DNA of 64,000 bases from Pseudomonadota bacterium (GCA_018823175.1 JAHJIY010000046.1:1-64000); one strand, 5' to 3'. Counted from the first letter of the stretch, positions 28,305 to 36,089 are shown. Numbers and translations are program-made. The notes: generated by a model from the sequence alone, not told the origin.

Positions 28305-29063
28305 ATGAAAATTATTGCAAATACAGAAGATACCGGAAATTCCATCCTGAAAATCAGCGGCGACCTGGTGGCCAGTAATGTTGATCAACTCGTGGATGCC
28401 GTAAATTGTCTAGAATCAGGGGGAGGCAAACGAATTTTTCTGGACATGGCCGGCGTCTCTTTCATGGATAGCAGTGGCCTACGGACCTGTATGCAGTTAC
28501 AGAATAATCTTCGGAAAAGCGGTGGTGAACTGATCTGTTTCAATATCGGGTCAAAGGTTCGGAAAGTGTTCAGTGTAACCGAGGCTGACCGGAAAATTTT
28601 GCTGATCAACAATACTTTTCGGCAAGAAGATGTTAATGGAAAGGCTTCAGGCAGGAAAAATCATTTTTACCTGACTTTGGTCCCAATCTTTGAAGAAGTT
28701 GATCTGGCTCGGCGGACCGCAGACGAGATTTGCCGGGAATATTATATTGGGATGGGAGTTGAAAGCTCTATCCAGGACTTTATTCTGGCCATAACCGAGG
28801 CGATGAATAATATCGTCGAACACTCCAGGGCGAATAATGTGAGAGTCGAGCTTACCGCTCATCCGGACAAGATAGTTTATATTATTAAAAATGACGGCAT
28901 AAAATTTGATCCAACAGAGGATGTATCCATGCCCGATCTGAATGGCGATAATTTACCGGAGGGCGGATTTGGCCGGGCCATCGTCAATGAGTTGATGGAT
29001 GAAGTCAAATATGATTTTATTGATGATAAAAATGTTCTTACTTTAATCAAAACAATTAACTGA
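28305..29063 (+). CDS. STAS antagonist fused to RsbW-like HATPase kinase
   Basis: A 252-residue fusion. Residues 1-105 are a STAS (anti-sigma-factor antagonist) domain with the phosphorylatable Ser56-Ser57 pair in SFMDSSGLRTCM. Residues about 120-252 are a GHKL/HATPase domain of the RsbW/SpoIIAB serine-kinase type: ILAITEAMNNIVEHS (N box), IIKNDGIKFDP and EGGFGRAIVNELMDEV (G boxes) are all intact. Normally these two are separate proteins that bind each other. Start chosen at the ATG after an in-frame TTG. It sits between the phosphatase and a lone STAS protein. Confidence 0.9.
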   Translation: MKIIANTEDTGNSILKISGDLVASNVDQLVDAVNCLESGGGKRIFLDMAGVSFMDSSGLRTCMQLQNNLRKSGGELICFNIGSKVRKVFSVTEADRKILLINNTFRQEDVNGKASGRKNHFYLTLVPIFEEVDLARRTADEICREYYIGMGVESSIQDFILAITEAMNNIVEHSRANNVRVELTAHPDKIVYIIKNDGIKFDPTEDVSMPDLNGDNLPEGGFGRAIVNELMDEVKYDFIDDKNVLTLIKTIN

Positions 29064-29089
29064 TCATAAAAGAAAACGGAGAGCGCGCT

Positions 29090-29449
29090 ATGCAGATTAC
29101 GGTCGGCAGTATTGATGGGGAAATCGTGGTGATCAATCTGGTTGGGGACCTGGTGGCAGCGACAGCGGAAGAGTTGAAACGCCAGGTGTCCAAATTGATC
29201 CAGAAAAATTTTAATCACATCATTGTCGAGATGGGAAGTGTAAATTTCATGGACAGTTCAGGCCTGGGCGCCTGCATGGCGATTCATAAAATGGTGCAGG
29301 AACATAAAGGCATGATTATTTATGTCAAACCAAACGACACGGTCGCCAAAGTGTTCCGGATTACCAGAGCTGATAAAAAACTATCTCTGTTAGCCAGTAA
29401 AGGTGAGGCGCAACAGATACTAACTGCCAACATGATGAATGGAGGGTGA
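29090..29449 (+). CDS. STAS-domain anti-sigma-factor antagonist
   Basis: A 119-residue single-domain STAS protein. It has the antagonist signature VNFMDSSGLGACMAIH with the Ser56-Ser57 pair, at the same spacing from the N-terminus as in the fusion protein upstream. It is the likely substrate of the HATPase kinase domain and of the SpoIIE phosphatase, and so the partner-switch output. CGGAGAG precedes the ATG. The GspE-like gene follows after 6 nt, with GGAGGGTGAG in between. Confidence 0.92.
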   Translation: MQITVGSIDGEIVVINLVGDLVAATAEELKRQVSKLIQKNFNHIIVEMGSVNFMDSSGLGACMAIHKMVQEHKGMIIYVKPNDTVAKVFRITRADKKLSLLASKGEAQQILTANMMNGG

Positions 29450-29455
29450 GTCTAA

Positions 29456-31201
29456 ATGTACGACGAAAAAAAGCTCGGACAACATCTGATCGGCAAGGGA
29501 ATCATTACCACCTCACAACTTGAAGAGGCCCTGAAAAAACAGAAAGAATTAAAAATACCGCTGGCTGACACCCTGATCCACCTGAAATTTGTCAGCGAAA
29601 TATTCATCATGGAGACGATTTCGCGCGCCCTCGGGGTCGACTTTATGAACATCAGCGAGAACAATTACCAGATCCTTGATCGATCTCTCGCCAAACTGCT
29701 GCCCCTGGCAACCTGCCAGAAATACAAAGTCCTGCCGATTTTTCATTTTGCCGATGAAGAGATCAAAGAAGTGACCCTGGCCATGCTCGACCCGGTATCC
29801 AAGGAAACCATCCAGGAAATTGAGAATATAACCGAATGTCATGTGACCCCGGTCTTCTCAAATCTTACCGCGATCGAGGGCGGCATAAACCGAATGTACT
29901 CGATCACCCCGGTAAAAGTTGAAAAGCTGCAACTGCAGACCGGCGATGCTATCGGCCTGATCGATAATATTCTGAAGAGCGCCATTGAAATCGGCGCCAG
30001 TGATATCCATATCGAACCCCACGCCAGCCAGGTTTACGTCCGGATGCGAATTGACGGGGTGATGGAAGTTTCCGGGGCCTATACGATCAAGCACCATCTG
30101 GCCGTAACTTCCCGCATTAAAATCCTGGCCAGCGACAGCAAAAGTTCCCTGATGCGGATTGATGAAAAAAGACTGCCCCAGGATGGTTCATTTGCCAAAA
30201 AAATCAGCGGTCATGAGGTAGATTTCCGGGTCTCCACCCTGCCGACCCTCTTTGGTGAAAAGATTGTTATGCGGGTTCTTGACAAGGACACCTCCACCTT
30301 CATCGGTCGGATCAGGGATTTGCGGATGTCACCCGCCATGGAGTTGAAATATCGGCGCTGTGTCAGACAACCCAACGGCATCAATATCGTCACCGGCCCG
30401 ACCGGCAGCGGCAAGTCTACCACCCTGCATGCCGTGATGAACGAAATAAACACCCCGGGGATCAATATCATCTCGGTTGAGGATCCGGTCGAGCATCAGG
30501 CCGGCGGCTATATTAACCAGAGCTCGCTGATGACCGAAGCCGGCTATACTTACGCCAAGGCGTTGCGGGCCATTATGCGCCAGGACCCGGATGTGATCAT
30601 GATTGGTGAGGTCCGTGATCTGGAGACCGCCGAAATCGCGATCCAGGCCGCCCTGACCGGCCATCGAGTCTTTACCACTCTGCACAGTGATGACGCCTCC
30701 AGCTCCGTGACCCGTCTGGTCGACATCGGCGTCGAGCATTTCCTGGTCTCATCCACCTTTGTCTCGGCCTTGAACCAGAGACTGTTACGCAAGATCTGTA
30801 ATAACTGCGCCGAGGAGTATGTGCCGGCCAAGGTTGAAATGCAGGATATCGGTCTGGAAAACAAGGAAATCGATGAAATTCTCAAGAACAAGAATGAGTA
30901 TAATATGCGGCGCGGCCGGGGCTGTGAACATTGCCGGAATTCCGGGTACAGCGGCCGACAAGGTGTTTTTGAGTTAATTGCGGCCACGGCGGAGATCAGG
31001 GAAATTATCCAGAAAAAAGGCACCGCGCAGGCCCTGGCGGCTTGTGCCCGCAGAAGTGATAATGTGAACATGCTGTTTGAAGAAGGGATTCGACTCTTTC
31101 TTTCCGGGGTAACAACACTTGGCGAATTGCAACATCTGCCGCGGGGCGAATACGAGCTGAAATCCATTAGTGACATCATAAAAAATGCTGAGGTCCAGTG
31201 A
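29456..31201 (+). CDS. GspE/PilB-like secretion or pilus ATPase
   Basis: A 581-residue hexameric-type ATPase. An N-terminal MshEN-like domain (residues 1-150, GQHLIGKGIITTSQLEEALKK) precedes the catalytic core. The core has GASDIHIEP, Walker A GPTGSGKS (314-321, Lys320), the Asp box SVEDPVEHQ and Walker B VIMIGEVRDLETAE, then TLHSDDA. Two CxxC pairs (CNNC and CEHC) form the zinc module seen in GspE and PilB. Such enzymes drive type II secretion or type IV pilus extension, yet no other pilus or secretion gene is here. The MshEN domain can bind c-di-GMP in relatives. Its place at the end of a chemosensory operon suggests regulated motility or secretion. Confidence 0.9.
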   Translation: MYDEKKLGQHLIGKGIITTSQLEEALKKQKELKIPLADTLIHLKFVSEIFIMETISRALGVDFMNISENNYQILDRSLAKLLPLATCQKYKVLPIFHFADEEIKEVTLAMLDPVSKETIQEIENITECHVTPVFSNLTAIEGGINRMYSITPVKVEKLQLQTGDAIGLIDNILKSAIEIGASDIHIEPHASQVYVRMRIDGVMEVSGAYTIKHHLAVTSRIKILASDSKSSLMRIDEKRLPQDGSFAKKISGHEVDFRVSTLPTLFGEKIVMRVLDKDTSTFIGRIRDLRMSPAMELKYRRCVRQPNGINIVTGPTGSGKSTTLHAVMNEINTPGINIISVEDPVEHQAGGYINQSSLMTEAGYTYAKALRAIMRQDPDVIMIGEVRDLETAEIAIQAALTGHRVFTTLHSDDASSSVTRLVDIGVEHFLVSSTFVSALNQRLLRKICNNCAEEYVPAKVEMQDIGLENKEIDEILKNKNEYNMRRGRGCEHCRNSGYSGRQGVFELIAATAEIREIIQKKGTAQALAACARRSDNVNMLFEEGIRLFLSGVTTLGELQHLPRGEYELKSISDIIKNAEVQ

Positions 31202-31275
31202 GCCGAAATTTACCTCGGACCAAGATTATTTTTTTGCAGACCGTCAGTTTTTCAAGTGAGAGCAACAAGAGATGG

Positions 31276-31317
31276 AAGTGACAAGTAGCCAGAGCAAAAA
31301 CTCATTACTTGTCACTT
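31276..31317. repeat. Perfect 12-bp inverted repeat
   Basis: AAGTGACAAGTA (31276-31287) and TACTTGTCACTT (31306-31317) are exact reverse complements separated by 18 nt. It lies 75 nt after the GspE-like gene. It is not GC-rich and has no long T-run, so it is a weak terminator candidate; a regulator site is equally possible. Confidence 0.6.
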
Positions 31318-31568
31318 TCATCTAAACTTTATTAAAAAAATCGTTGGCTCTCAACTCTCTCCAATCTTTATCGATTGAGCTCCCCACGGCAGATATGCGA
31401 ACAGTGTGAGACTTAAGCCACGGAGACTCTCCATTATAATATCAAACCACTAGGTTTAGGGTTTTTAGAACTTAGAAAATAATCAATAATTGACATATAT
31501 CACCCTTTGTGCCAGCATCATCATTATGAGTTGAAATAGAGGGTCAGTTTAAAACTATTTCCTTTCAT

Positions 31569-31668
31569 TTAAGGAATCTCTGATAATTACCCGACAAGTC
31601 ATCGAATTCTGCGCTATCTGCTTCGTCGCTATACTTCTCGCAAAGATGAATTTTTCAGAGGTTCGTTA
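31569..31668. mobile_element. MITE-like element with terminal inverted repeats
   Basis: The left end TTAAGGAATCTCTGATAATT (31569-31588) and the reverse complement of the right end (about 31649-31668) match at 16 of 20 positions. Both begin TTAA. The 60-nt interior cannot code for a transposase. Size and structure fit a miniature inverted-repeat element mobilised by an insertion sequence elsewhere. No such insertion sequence is seen in the window. Confidence 0.4.
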
Positions 31669-31670
31669 AG

Positions 31671-31727
31671 ATAAAGCTGAGTTGAGCCGCTAGTCGGCTC
31701 AAACGAAACTTATGCCCTTGTGGTATA
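31671..31727 (+). repeat. 57-bp hairpin repeat, copy 1
   Basis: It matches 48343-48399 at 47 of 57 positions without gaps. A stem GAGCCG/CGGCTC with a 5-nt loop is followed by the strongly conserved ACTTATGCCCTTG and GGTATA. In the other copy the stem reads GAGCAG/CTGCTC, so one base pair changed from C-G to A-T on both sides. Read on the minus strand both copies are open and encode similar 19-residue peptides (15 of 19 identical, IPQGHK at the start). Confidence 0.75.
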
Positions 31728-31844
31728 ATTACAAGATGCAGGTTCGTACTTTTCCTAAACCAGGGTAAAAGATCCGAATGCGCAGGCCACGATACTGTCG
31801 TATTATGACTTGGGCCGGTCCCTTGAGCAGAATGTCAGCCCACC

Positions 31845-32585
31845 ATGAAGCTACGCATTGCCACTTACAATATTCACAAAGGGTTTTCTCACTTCAACCG
31901 GCGCATGATGGTGCATGAGCTTCGCCGCCGCCTGCGAATCCTCAACGCCGATCTCGTTTTCCTACAAGAAGTGCATGGAGAGAATCCGCACCACGCCTTG
32001 AACATGCCCGACTGGCCGACAGAACCGCAGTATGAGTTCCTCGCCGATCAGGTATGGCCGGACTTTGCCTATGGTCGTAATGCGGTGTATGAGCATGGCG
32101 ACCACGGGAATGCCATCCTCAGCCGTTACCCGATCGTTTCCGCCGAAAACCAGGATATTTCGGATCACCGCTTCGAGCAGCGCGGCCTGCTGCATTGCGA
32201 GGTGGCAGGCGAGACCTTTCATCTGCATTGTCTTTGTGTCCATCTTGGCCTGCTTGCCCGGGGACGACGACGACAGCTGACGGCGCTGATCGAGCGCGTG
32301 CAGCGTCTGGTGCCATCGACCGCGCCGCTCATTGTGGCCGGCGATTTCAACGACTGGCACAATAAGGCCGGTCAATATCTGCTCGACGCCCTTGGCATAA
32401 CGGATGTTTTCCACGATCTGCATGGCCGGGCGGCACTGACCTATCCAAGCGGTATGCCGTTGCTGCGCCTGGATCGCATCTACGCCCGCGGCTTTCGGGT
32501 ATGCCGGGGCGAGGTCCACCACGGGAAGCCCTGGTCGCGCATCTCCGACCACGCCGTTTTGAGTGCGGAGCTCGAATTCCTATGA
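31845..32585 (+). CDS. Endonuclease/exonuclease/phosphatase-family protein (YbhP-like)
   Basis: A 246-residue metal-dependent phosphodiesterase fold. Motifs are IATYNIHKGF, VFLQEV, HGDHGNAILSRYPI, VAGDFNDWHN and the C-terminal SDHAVLSAEL, covering the catalytic Asn, Glu, Asp and His residues of the EEP family. The next gene, a ClsB-type cardiolipin synthase, overlaps it by 4 nt, the same order as E. coli ybhP-clsB. A role in phospholipid metabolism is therefore likely although the substrate is unknown. No signal peptide is seen. Confidence 0.88.
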   Translation: MKLRIATYNIHKGFSHFNRRMMVHELRRRLRILNADLVFLQEVHGENPHHALNMPDWPTEPQYEFLADQVWPDFAYGRNAVYEHGDHGNAILSRYPIVSAENQDISDHRFEQRGLLHCEVAGETFHLHCLCVHLGLLARGRRRQLTALIERVQRLVPSTAPLIVAGDFNDWHNKAGQYLLDALGITDVFHDLHGRAALTYPSGMPLLRLDRIYARGFRVCRGEVHHGKPWSRISDHAVLSAELEFL

Positions 32586-33748
32586 AACCCCAATTTATTA
32601 ACGGCAACAGTCTTCAGTTGCTGACAAACAGCGCTGCCTACTTCCTGGCCCTTGAGCAGGCCATCGATGCCGCTCTAACTGTCATTTCCATCGAGACCTA
32701 TATCTTTGCCGACGACGAAACGGGCCGGCGCATGGCAGCGGCGCTGACCCGGGCGGCAAAGCGCGGCGTGACAGTGCGCGTTCTGGTGGACGGCTTCGGC
32801 TCACATAAAATATTCGATAAGATCCGTCAACAGCTCCTGGCCGACATGGTACAGGTGCTGATTTACCACCCAAAGATATCTCCCTTCACTCTGCGACGAA
32901 ACCGTCTGCGGCGACTGCACCGTAAGCTGGTAATGATTGACGGTCAGCTGGCCTTTGTCGGAGGCATCAACATCATTGACGACATGAACTCCCCGAGGAA
33001 TCTGCCGATCCGCTACGATTACGCAGTGCGCATCGAGGGCCCAATGCTCGCGACGATCGTGGAAGAGACCGAAAAATTGTGGAACCGAATAGCCCTGCTC
33101 AATTTTCAGTTGGAATGGCGGACCAGACAGGCCCCCCTCATACCGGAAGCCATCGTTTCAGGCAAACAGCGCGCCGCCCTGGTGGTGCGTGACAATCTAC
33201 TCCACCGTTCCGACATCGAAGACGCCTATCTTGAAGCCATTGATCGGGCCATAGAAGAGATCATCATCGTCAACGCATATTTCTTTCCCGGCAAGCGTTT
33301 CCGGTGCGCGCTTCGACTGGCGGCCGCGCGTGGCGTCCGCGTCATTCTGCTTTTGCAGGGACGTACGGAATATGCCCTGCTGCATTACGCTTCCCGTGCC
33401 CTTTACGGCGCCTTTCTCGATGCCGGGGTCGAAATATACGGCTACCGAAAAAGCTTCATGCATGCCAAGGTGGCGGTGATCGATGGACGATGGTCCACGA
33501 TCGGCTCCTCCAATATCGACCCATTCAGCCTGCTGCTGGCCCGTGAAGCCAATGTCATCATAGATGATTTGCAGTTTGCCGAGGAATTGCGCGGCAACCT
33601 TCTTCAGCATATTAAAGACGGCGCCATAAAAGAGGACCTGGACGCGTGGCACTCCCAGCCGCTGTGGAGGCGCGTCATCAACTGGAGCGCCTATGGTTTT
33701 GCCCGCTTACTGCTTGGTCTGGCGGGACTTGGCGGCACAAGTTATTAA
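32582..33748 (+). CDS. clsB: Cardiolipin synthase B-type phospholipase D protein
   Basis: A 388-residue protein with two HKD motifs, HRKLVMIDGQLAFVGG and HAKVAVIDGRWSTIGSSN, that together form the phospholipase D active site. It lacks the two N-terminal membrane helices of ClsA, as expected for ClsB, which joins phosphatidylglycerol with other lipids at the inner membrane. The start is the ATG that overlaps the YbhP-like stop codon (ATGA). The frame is open further upstream but only within the preceding gene. The pair's codon choice (many GCG, CGC, GGC) looks slightly richer in G+C than the chemotaxis genes before it. Confidence 0.9.
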   Translation: MKPQFINGNSLQLLTNSAAYFLALEQAIDAALTVISIETYIFADDETGRRMAAALTRAAKRGVTVRVLVDGFGSHKIFDKIRQQLLADMVQVLIYHPKISPFTLRRNRLRRLHRKLVMIDGQLAFVGGINIIDDMNSPRNLPIRYDYAVRIEGPMLATIVEETEKLWNRIALLNFQLEWRTRQAPLIPEAIVSGKQRAALVVRDNLLHRSDIEDAYLEAIDRAIEEIIIVNAYFFPGKRFRCALRLAAARGVRVILLLQGRTEYALLHYASRALYGAFLDAGVEIYGYRKSFMHAKVAVIDGRWSTIGSSNIDPFSLLLAREANVIIDDLQFAEELRGNLLQHIKDGAIKEDLDAWHSQPLWRRVINWSAYGFARLLLGLAGLGGTSY

Positions 33749-33749
33749 G

Positions 33750-33846
33750 TCAGACAAAAAAGCTGGGATTAAAACTCCCCGGCATTAAGAAGAATCATAT
33801 AATGATTTTGGGATATTACGTGGTCTGACGGCAGCCGGACAGCCGG
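33750..33846 (-). repeat. Dispersed repeat, copy D (degenerate)
   Basis: It begins directly after the clsB stop codon. It shares an exact 18-mer (33797-33814, ATATAATGATTTTGGGAT) with copy C at 35915-35932, followed in both by AGCCGG and ACAGCC. The upstream part (GACAAAAAAGCTGGG) also lines up loosely with copy C. Orientation is opposite to copies A and B. Confidence 0.5.
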
Positions 33847-34010
33847 GAAATCCGCAGGTTTATAATCAGAGTATGCGACCCTCCATATTCTGAGGCCCGC
33901 CACATCTTGAGGCAAAACAGCTCACTCCCCTTTCTTCTCTTTTCTCGTTCCTTCCCCTGCCCCATAGACAGTCAGGGAATTTCCATATTTTTGCACATCC
34001 TGCCTCTCGT

Positions 34011-34025
34011 CGGCACGCCTCTTGC
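34011..34025 (+). promoter_or_regulatory. Sigma-54 promoter
   Basis: CGGCACG-CCTC-TTGC matches the -24/-12 consensus TGGCACG-N4-TTGC with only the first base different; GG (34012-34013) and GC (34024-34025) are exactly 10 nt apart. Transcription would start near 34037, about 60 nt before the secreted-protein gene at 34099. An RpoN-dependent activator would be needed; its site is not obvious. Confidence 0.75.
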
Positions 34026-34098
34026 CTATCCCATATGTAAACAATGAAACAAGGGCATTATTGCTGAATGAAAACATCTTCTCGACAAAGGAGGCGCG

Positions 34099-34473
34099 AT
34101 GAAAAAGATATTGATCCCAACGGTTGTCATGCTGGGTTTGCTGCTGGCCGTTACTGCGATGTCAATGGGACGCCGTCCCGATGTGGGTGTGGTGGTGAGT
34201 ATCCCCCTTCTGCCGCCCCTCGTGGATCTGCGAGAGGAACCCTACTATAACCACAGTGGCTATTACTATCATTTCAACAACGAAAGGTGGTACTACTCCA
34301 GGTCGAAGGGTGGCCCCTGGGCCGACTTGCCGCGAGACCACTACCCGAAAGAAACCAGGTACAAGGGGAAAAAACATCGGCATGACAAGGGTCAAGACCA
34401 CGATGATCGGGGGCGCGATGACCGAGGCCGCGACCAGAAAAATGATAACCGAGGTCATGATAACCGCCGCTAA
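34099..34473 (+). CDS. Small secreted protein of unknown function
   Basis: A 124-residue protein with a signal peptide (residues 1-about 23, KKILIPTVVMLGLLLAV). A short tyrosine/tryptophan-rich core follows (GYYYHFNNERWYYSRSKGGPW, then LPRDHYP). The last ~35 residues are a low-complexity tail of His, Asp, Arg, Gln and Gly. Similar YYYSRSKxGPW proteins are familiar in Deltaproteobacteria, but I know no function. AAGGAGG lies 6 nt before the ATG. It stands alone behind a good sigma-54 promoter, which points to condition-specific expression. A metal- or surface-binding role for the tail is speculation. Confidence 0.75.
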   Translation: MKKILIPTVVMLGLLLAVTAMSMGRRPDVGVVVSIPLLPPLVDLREEPYYNHSGYYYHFNNERWYYSRSKGGPWADLPRDHYPKETRYKGKKHRHDKGQDHDDRGRDDRGRDQKNDNRGHDNRR

Positions 34474-34712
34474 TACTAATTATGCCGTCGCTAAGAAAAA
34501 TGTTGTTTGCAAAAACTACCAAAGGCGGCATCTTGCTTTTTAAAAACGAGGCAAATAGCCGAGCCCAGAAAGAGCTGACCACCGAATACATCAAGGATGT
34601 CCAGGGGGTTGCTTGTTTAACAACATATCCGTCAAAAAACCCAAACAGAAATAAAGATTGAGGGTTGCTGATCGACTTCTTGTCTACAGCTTAATCCCCA
34701 GGGAGAAAGGTA

Positions 34713-34736
34713 ATGCGAGGAATATTTTTTTTATAA
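34713..34736 (+). CDS. Possible 7-codon leader ORF before the hydrolase
   Basis: ATG at 34713 has an excellent RBS (GGGAGAAAGG) and reads MRGIFFL before stopping at TAA, whose last base starts the hydrolase ATG (TAATG). It crosses a run of eight T. One extra T would join this start in frame to the hydrolase. It may be a translational-coupling leader, a slippage site or a homopolymer error in the assembly. Confidence 0.4.
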   Translation: MRGIFFL

Positions 34737-35731
34737 TGCTAAAACAAATCACTCAGTTTTTTCTATTGTCCTGCGCCTTTCTTCTCTGTGTCTCCTGCGC
34801 TCCCACCCGAGGATCACATACTAAAGCCGGCATGGACAGGGTCCCCATTGCCACGGAAAATCCAATCCACTACGTCGAGTTCGGTCAGGGCCCGCCGATC
34901 ATTTTGATCCCCGGACTGTTTGGCATTCACAGCGGCTTTAACCGGGTGATCCCTTTACTTAAGGACCATAATCGCCTGATTGCCATTGATAATTTCGGCA
35001 CGGGGCAATCGGGTCGACCCAAGCGCGATTTTGATTATACGGTGGCAGAACAGGCTGAGATGGTTGTTGCCTTGATGGACGATCTTGACATCTCCAGATG
35101 CGACATTGTCGGGGTTTCCTACGGCGGGATGATCGCCCTCTATATCGCGGCCCGCTACCCTGAACGGGTGGTCTCAATCGTCAGCATCGAGGGGGCCGTC
35201 ATCATGCCGAAAAACACCCCCTATCGCAGATTGATCCAGGGGCTCAAATACCCGATTATCGGTGATGCGATTATCGGGTTTATTCGCTCGGGGCTCTTTG
35301 ACAAAACCATGGCCAAGGATATCATGGGCTCCTCCTGGGCTGATTTGACAAGCGAAGAGCAGCAAGAAATAACCGGCATCATCGCCAAAAATGCCGCGGT
35401 CGCCTCACGCCACACCTGGCTCAGCCTAGCGCGGGCCTTAAATAATGCCGAAGATTTCAGCGAGAAAGCAAAATCCATCACGGCACCGGTCCTTTACCTC
35501 TCCGGAGATCAATCCGCGTTTCGCGAAATGACAGATATGAACATCGCCTTTTTTAAAAGTCATCTTCCCAAAGTTGAGATGATCTCTTTTGCCGACGGAG
35601 TTCACGATCTCGAACTGCAAAAACCAAAAGAAGTCGCAGTCTTGATCAATACTTTTATCGGGCAGAAAGCATCCTCTCCCCTGGTGACTGCCAATGATAG
35701 TGATCCAGAAAAGGGCAGACTGGGAAGCTGA
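34736..35731 (+). CDS. Alpha/beta-hydrolase lipoprotein
   Basis: A 331-residue hydrolase with a lipoprotein signal (LLSCAFLLCVSC; lipidated Cys about residue 21), so it is membrane-anchored in the envelope. The catalytic serine is Ser128 in GVSYGGM; LYLSGDQSAF supplies the likely acid and GVHDLELQ the histidine. The oxyanion region PPIILIPGLFG is also clear. Substrate is unknown. The ATG at 34736 itself lacks a well-placed RBS: the strong one lies 26 nt upstream and serves the 7-codon frame, so translation may depend on coupling. No operon partner is evident. Confidence 0.85.
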   Translation: MLKQITQFFLLSCAFLLCVSCAPTRGSHTKAGMDRVPIATENPIHYVEFGQGPPIILIPGLFGIHSGFNRVIPLLKDHNRLIAIDNFGTGQSGRPKRDFDYTVAEQAEMVVALMDDLDISRCDIVGVSYGGMIALYIAARYPERVVSIVSIEGAVIMPKNTPYRRLIQGLKYPIIGDAIIGFIRSGLFDKTMAKDIMGSSWADLTSEEQQEITGIIAKNAAVASRHTWLSLARALNNAEDFSEKAKSITAPVLYLSGDQSAFREMTDMNIAFFKSHLPKVEMISFADGVHDLELQKPKEVAVLINTFIGQKASSPLVTANDSDPEKGRLGS

Positions 35732-36089
35732 TCTCAAATCGGGGCGAACCAGGTTCAGTGGACCGAGCAGGAAATGTATCTAAGGTCTGACCAAGATAAC
35801 TTGTTGATTTTATCGAATATAAGTCAAAAAATATACAATATTTAGGCTTGGAATACCTTTTTACCGTCAAAAAGTGGGCTCTAAGGTTGAAAAGGGGCCG
35901 ATTTCAGAGGAATAATATAATGATTTTGGGATGTTATCTTGATTCGACCCCAGCCGGAACAGCCGACTATTGATTATCCGACCAAACCAATCAAGAATCA
36001 GATCGTATCCGGTCCTATAACTACCTTTTCACTATTAAAAAAAAGAGCTTTAAGAAACATAACCCGCAGTAAACAGTATTCCCTCTTTT
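35732..36089. other. Intergenic region with repeat copy C
   Basis: The 360 nt between the convergent hydrolase and MFS genes contain dispersed repeat copy C (35840-35957). A possible further decayed fragment lies near 36025-36055 (CTTTTCACTATTAAA then GAGCTTTAAG). No terminator or gene was identified. Confidence 0.5.
35840..35957 (-). repeat. Dispersed repeat, copy C
   Basis: Read on the minus strand it starts GGCTGGGGTCGAATCAAG and TAACAT, then continues to CCTTAGAGCCCACTTTTTGACGG, matching the block order of copies A and B near the left edge of the window. The right arm of the internal palindrome is decayed. Confidence 0.6.

Larger units (their letters stand above)
31202..31844. other. Intergenic region with small repeats
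   Basis: This 640-nt stretch has no credible gene. It contains a perfect 12-bp inverted repeat (31276-31317), a roughly 100-bp element with imperfect terminal inverted repeats (31569-31668), and immediately after it a 57-bp hairpin-bearing repeat (31671-31727) that recurs at 48343. No clear promoter for the ybhP-like gene at 31845 was found. Confidence 0.6.
33749..34098. other. Intergenic region holding a repeat and a sigma-54 promoter
   Basis: The 350 nt between clsB and the small secreted protein contain repeat copy D at the left, a C/T-rich middle and a sigma-54 promoter at 34011-34025. No open frame here has protein-like features. Confidence 0.6.

Noticed and set aside
31276-31317. Terminator of the signalling operon
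   Set aside because: The stem is AT-rich with an 18-nt loop and lacks a T-run, so I list it only as an inverted repeat.
34256-34543. 95-codon frame overlapping the small secreted protein
   Set aside because: The overlapping frame at 34099 has a signal peptide, RBS and sigma-54 promoter; this one is a shadow produced by its repetitive tail codons.
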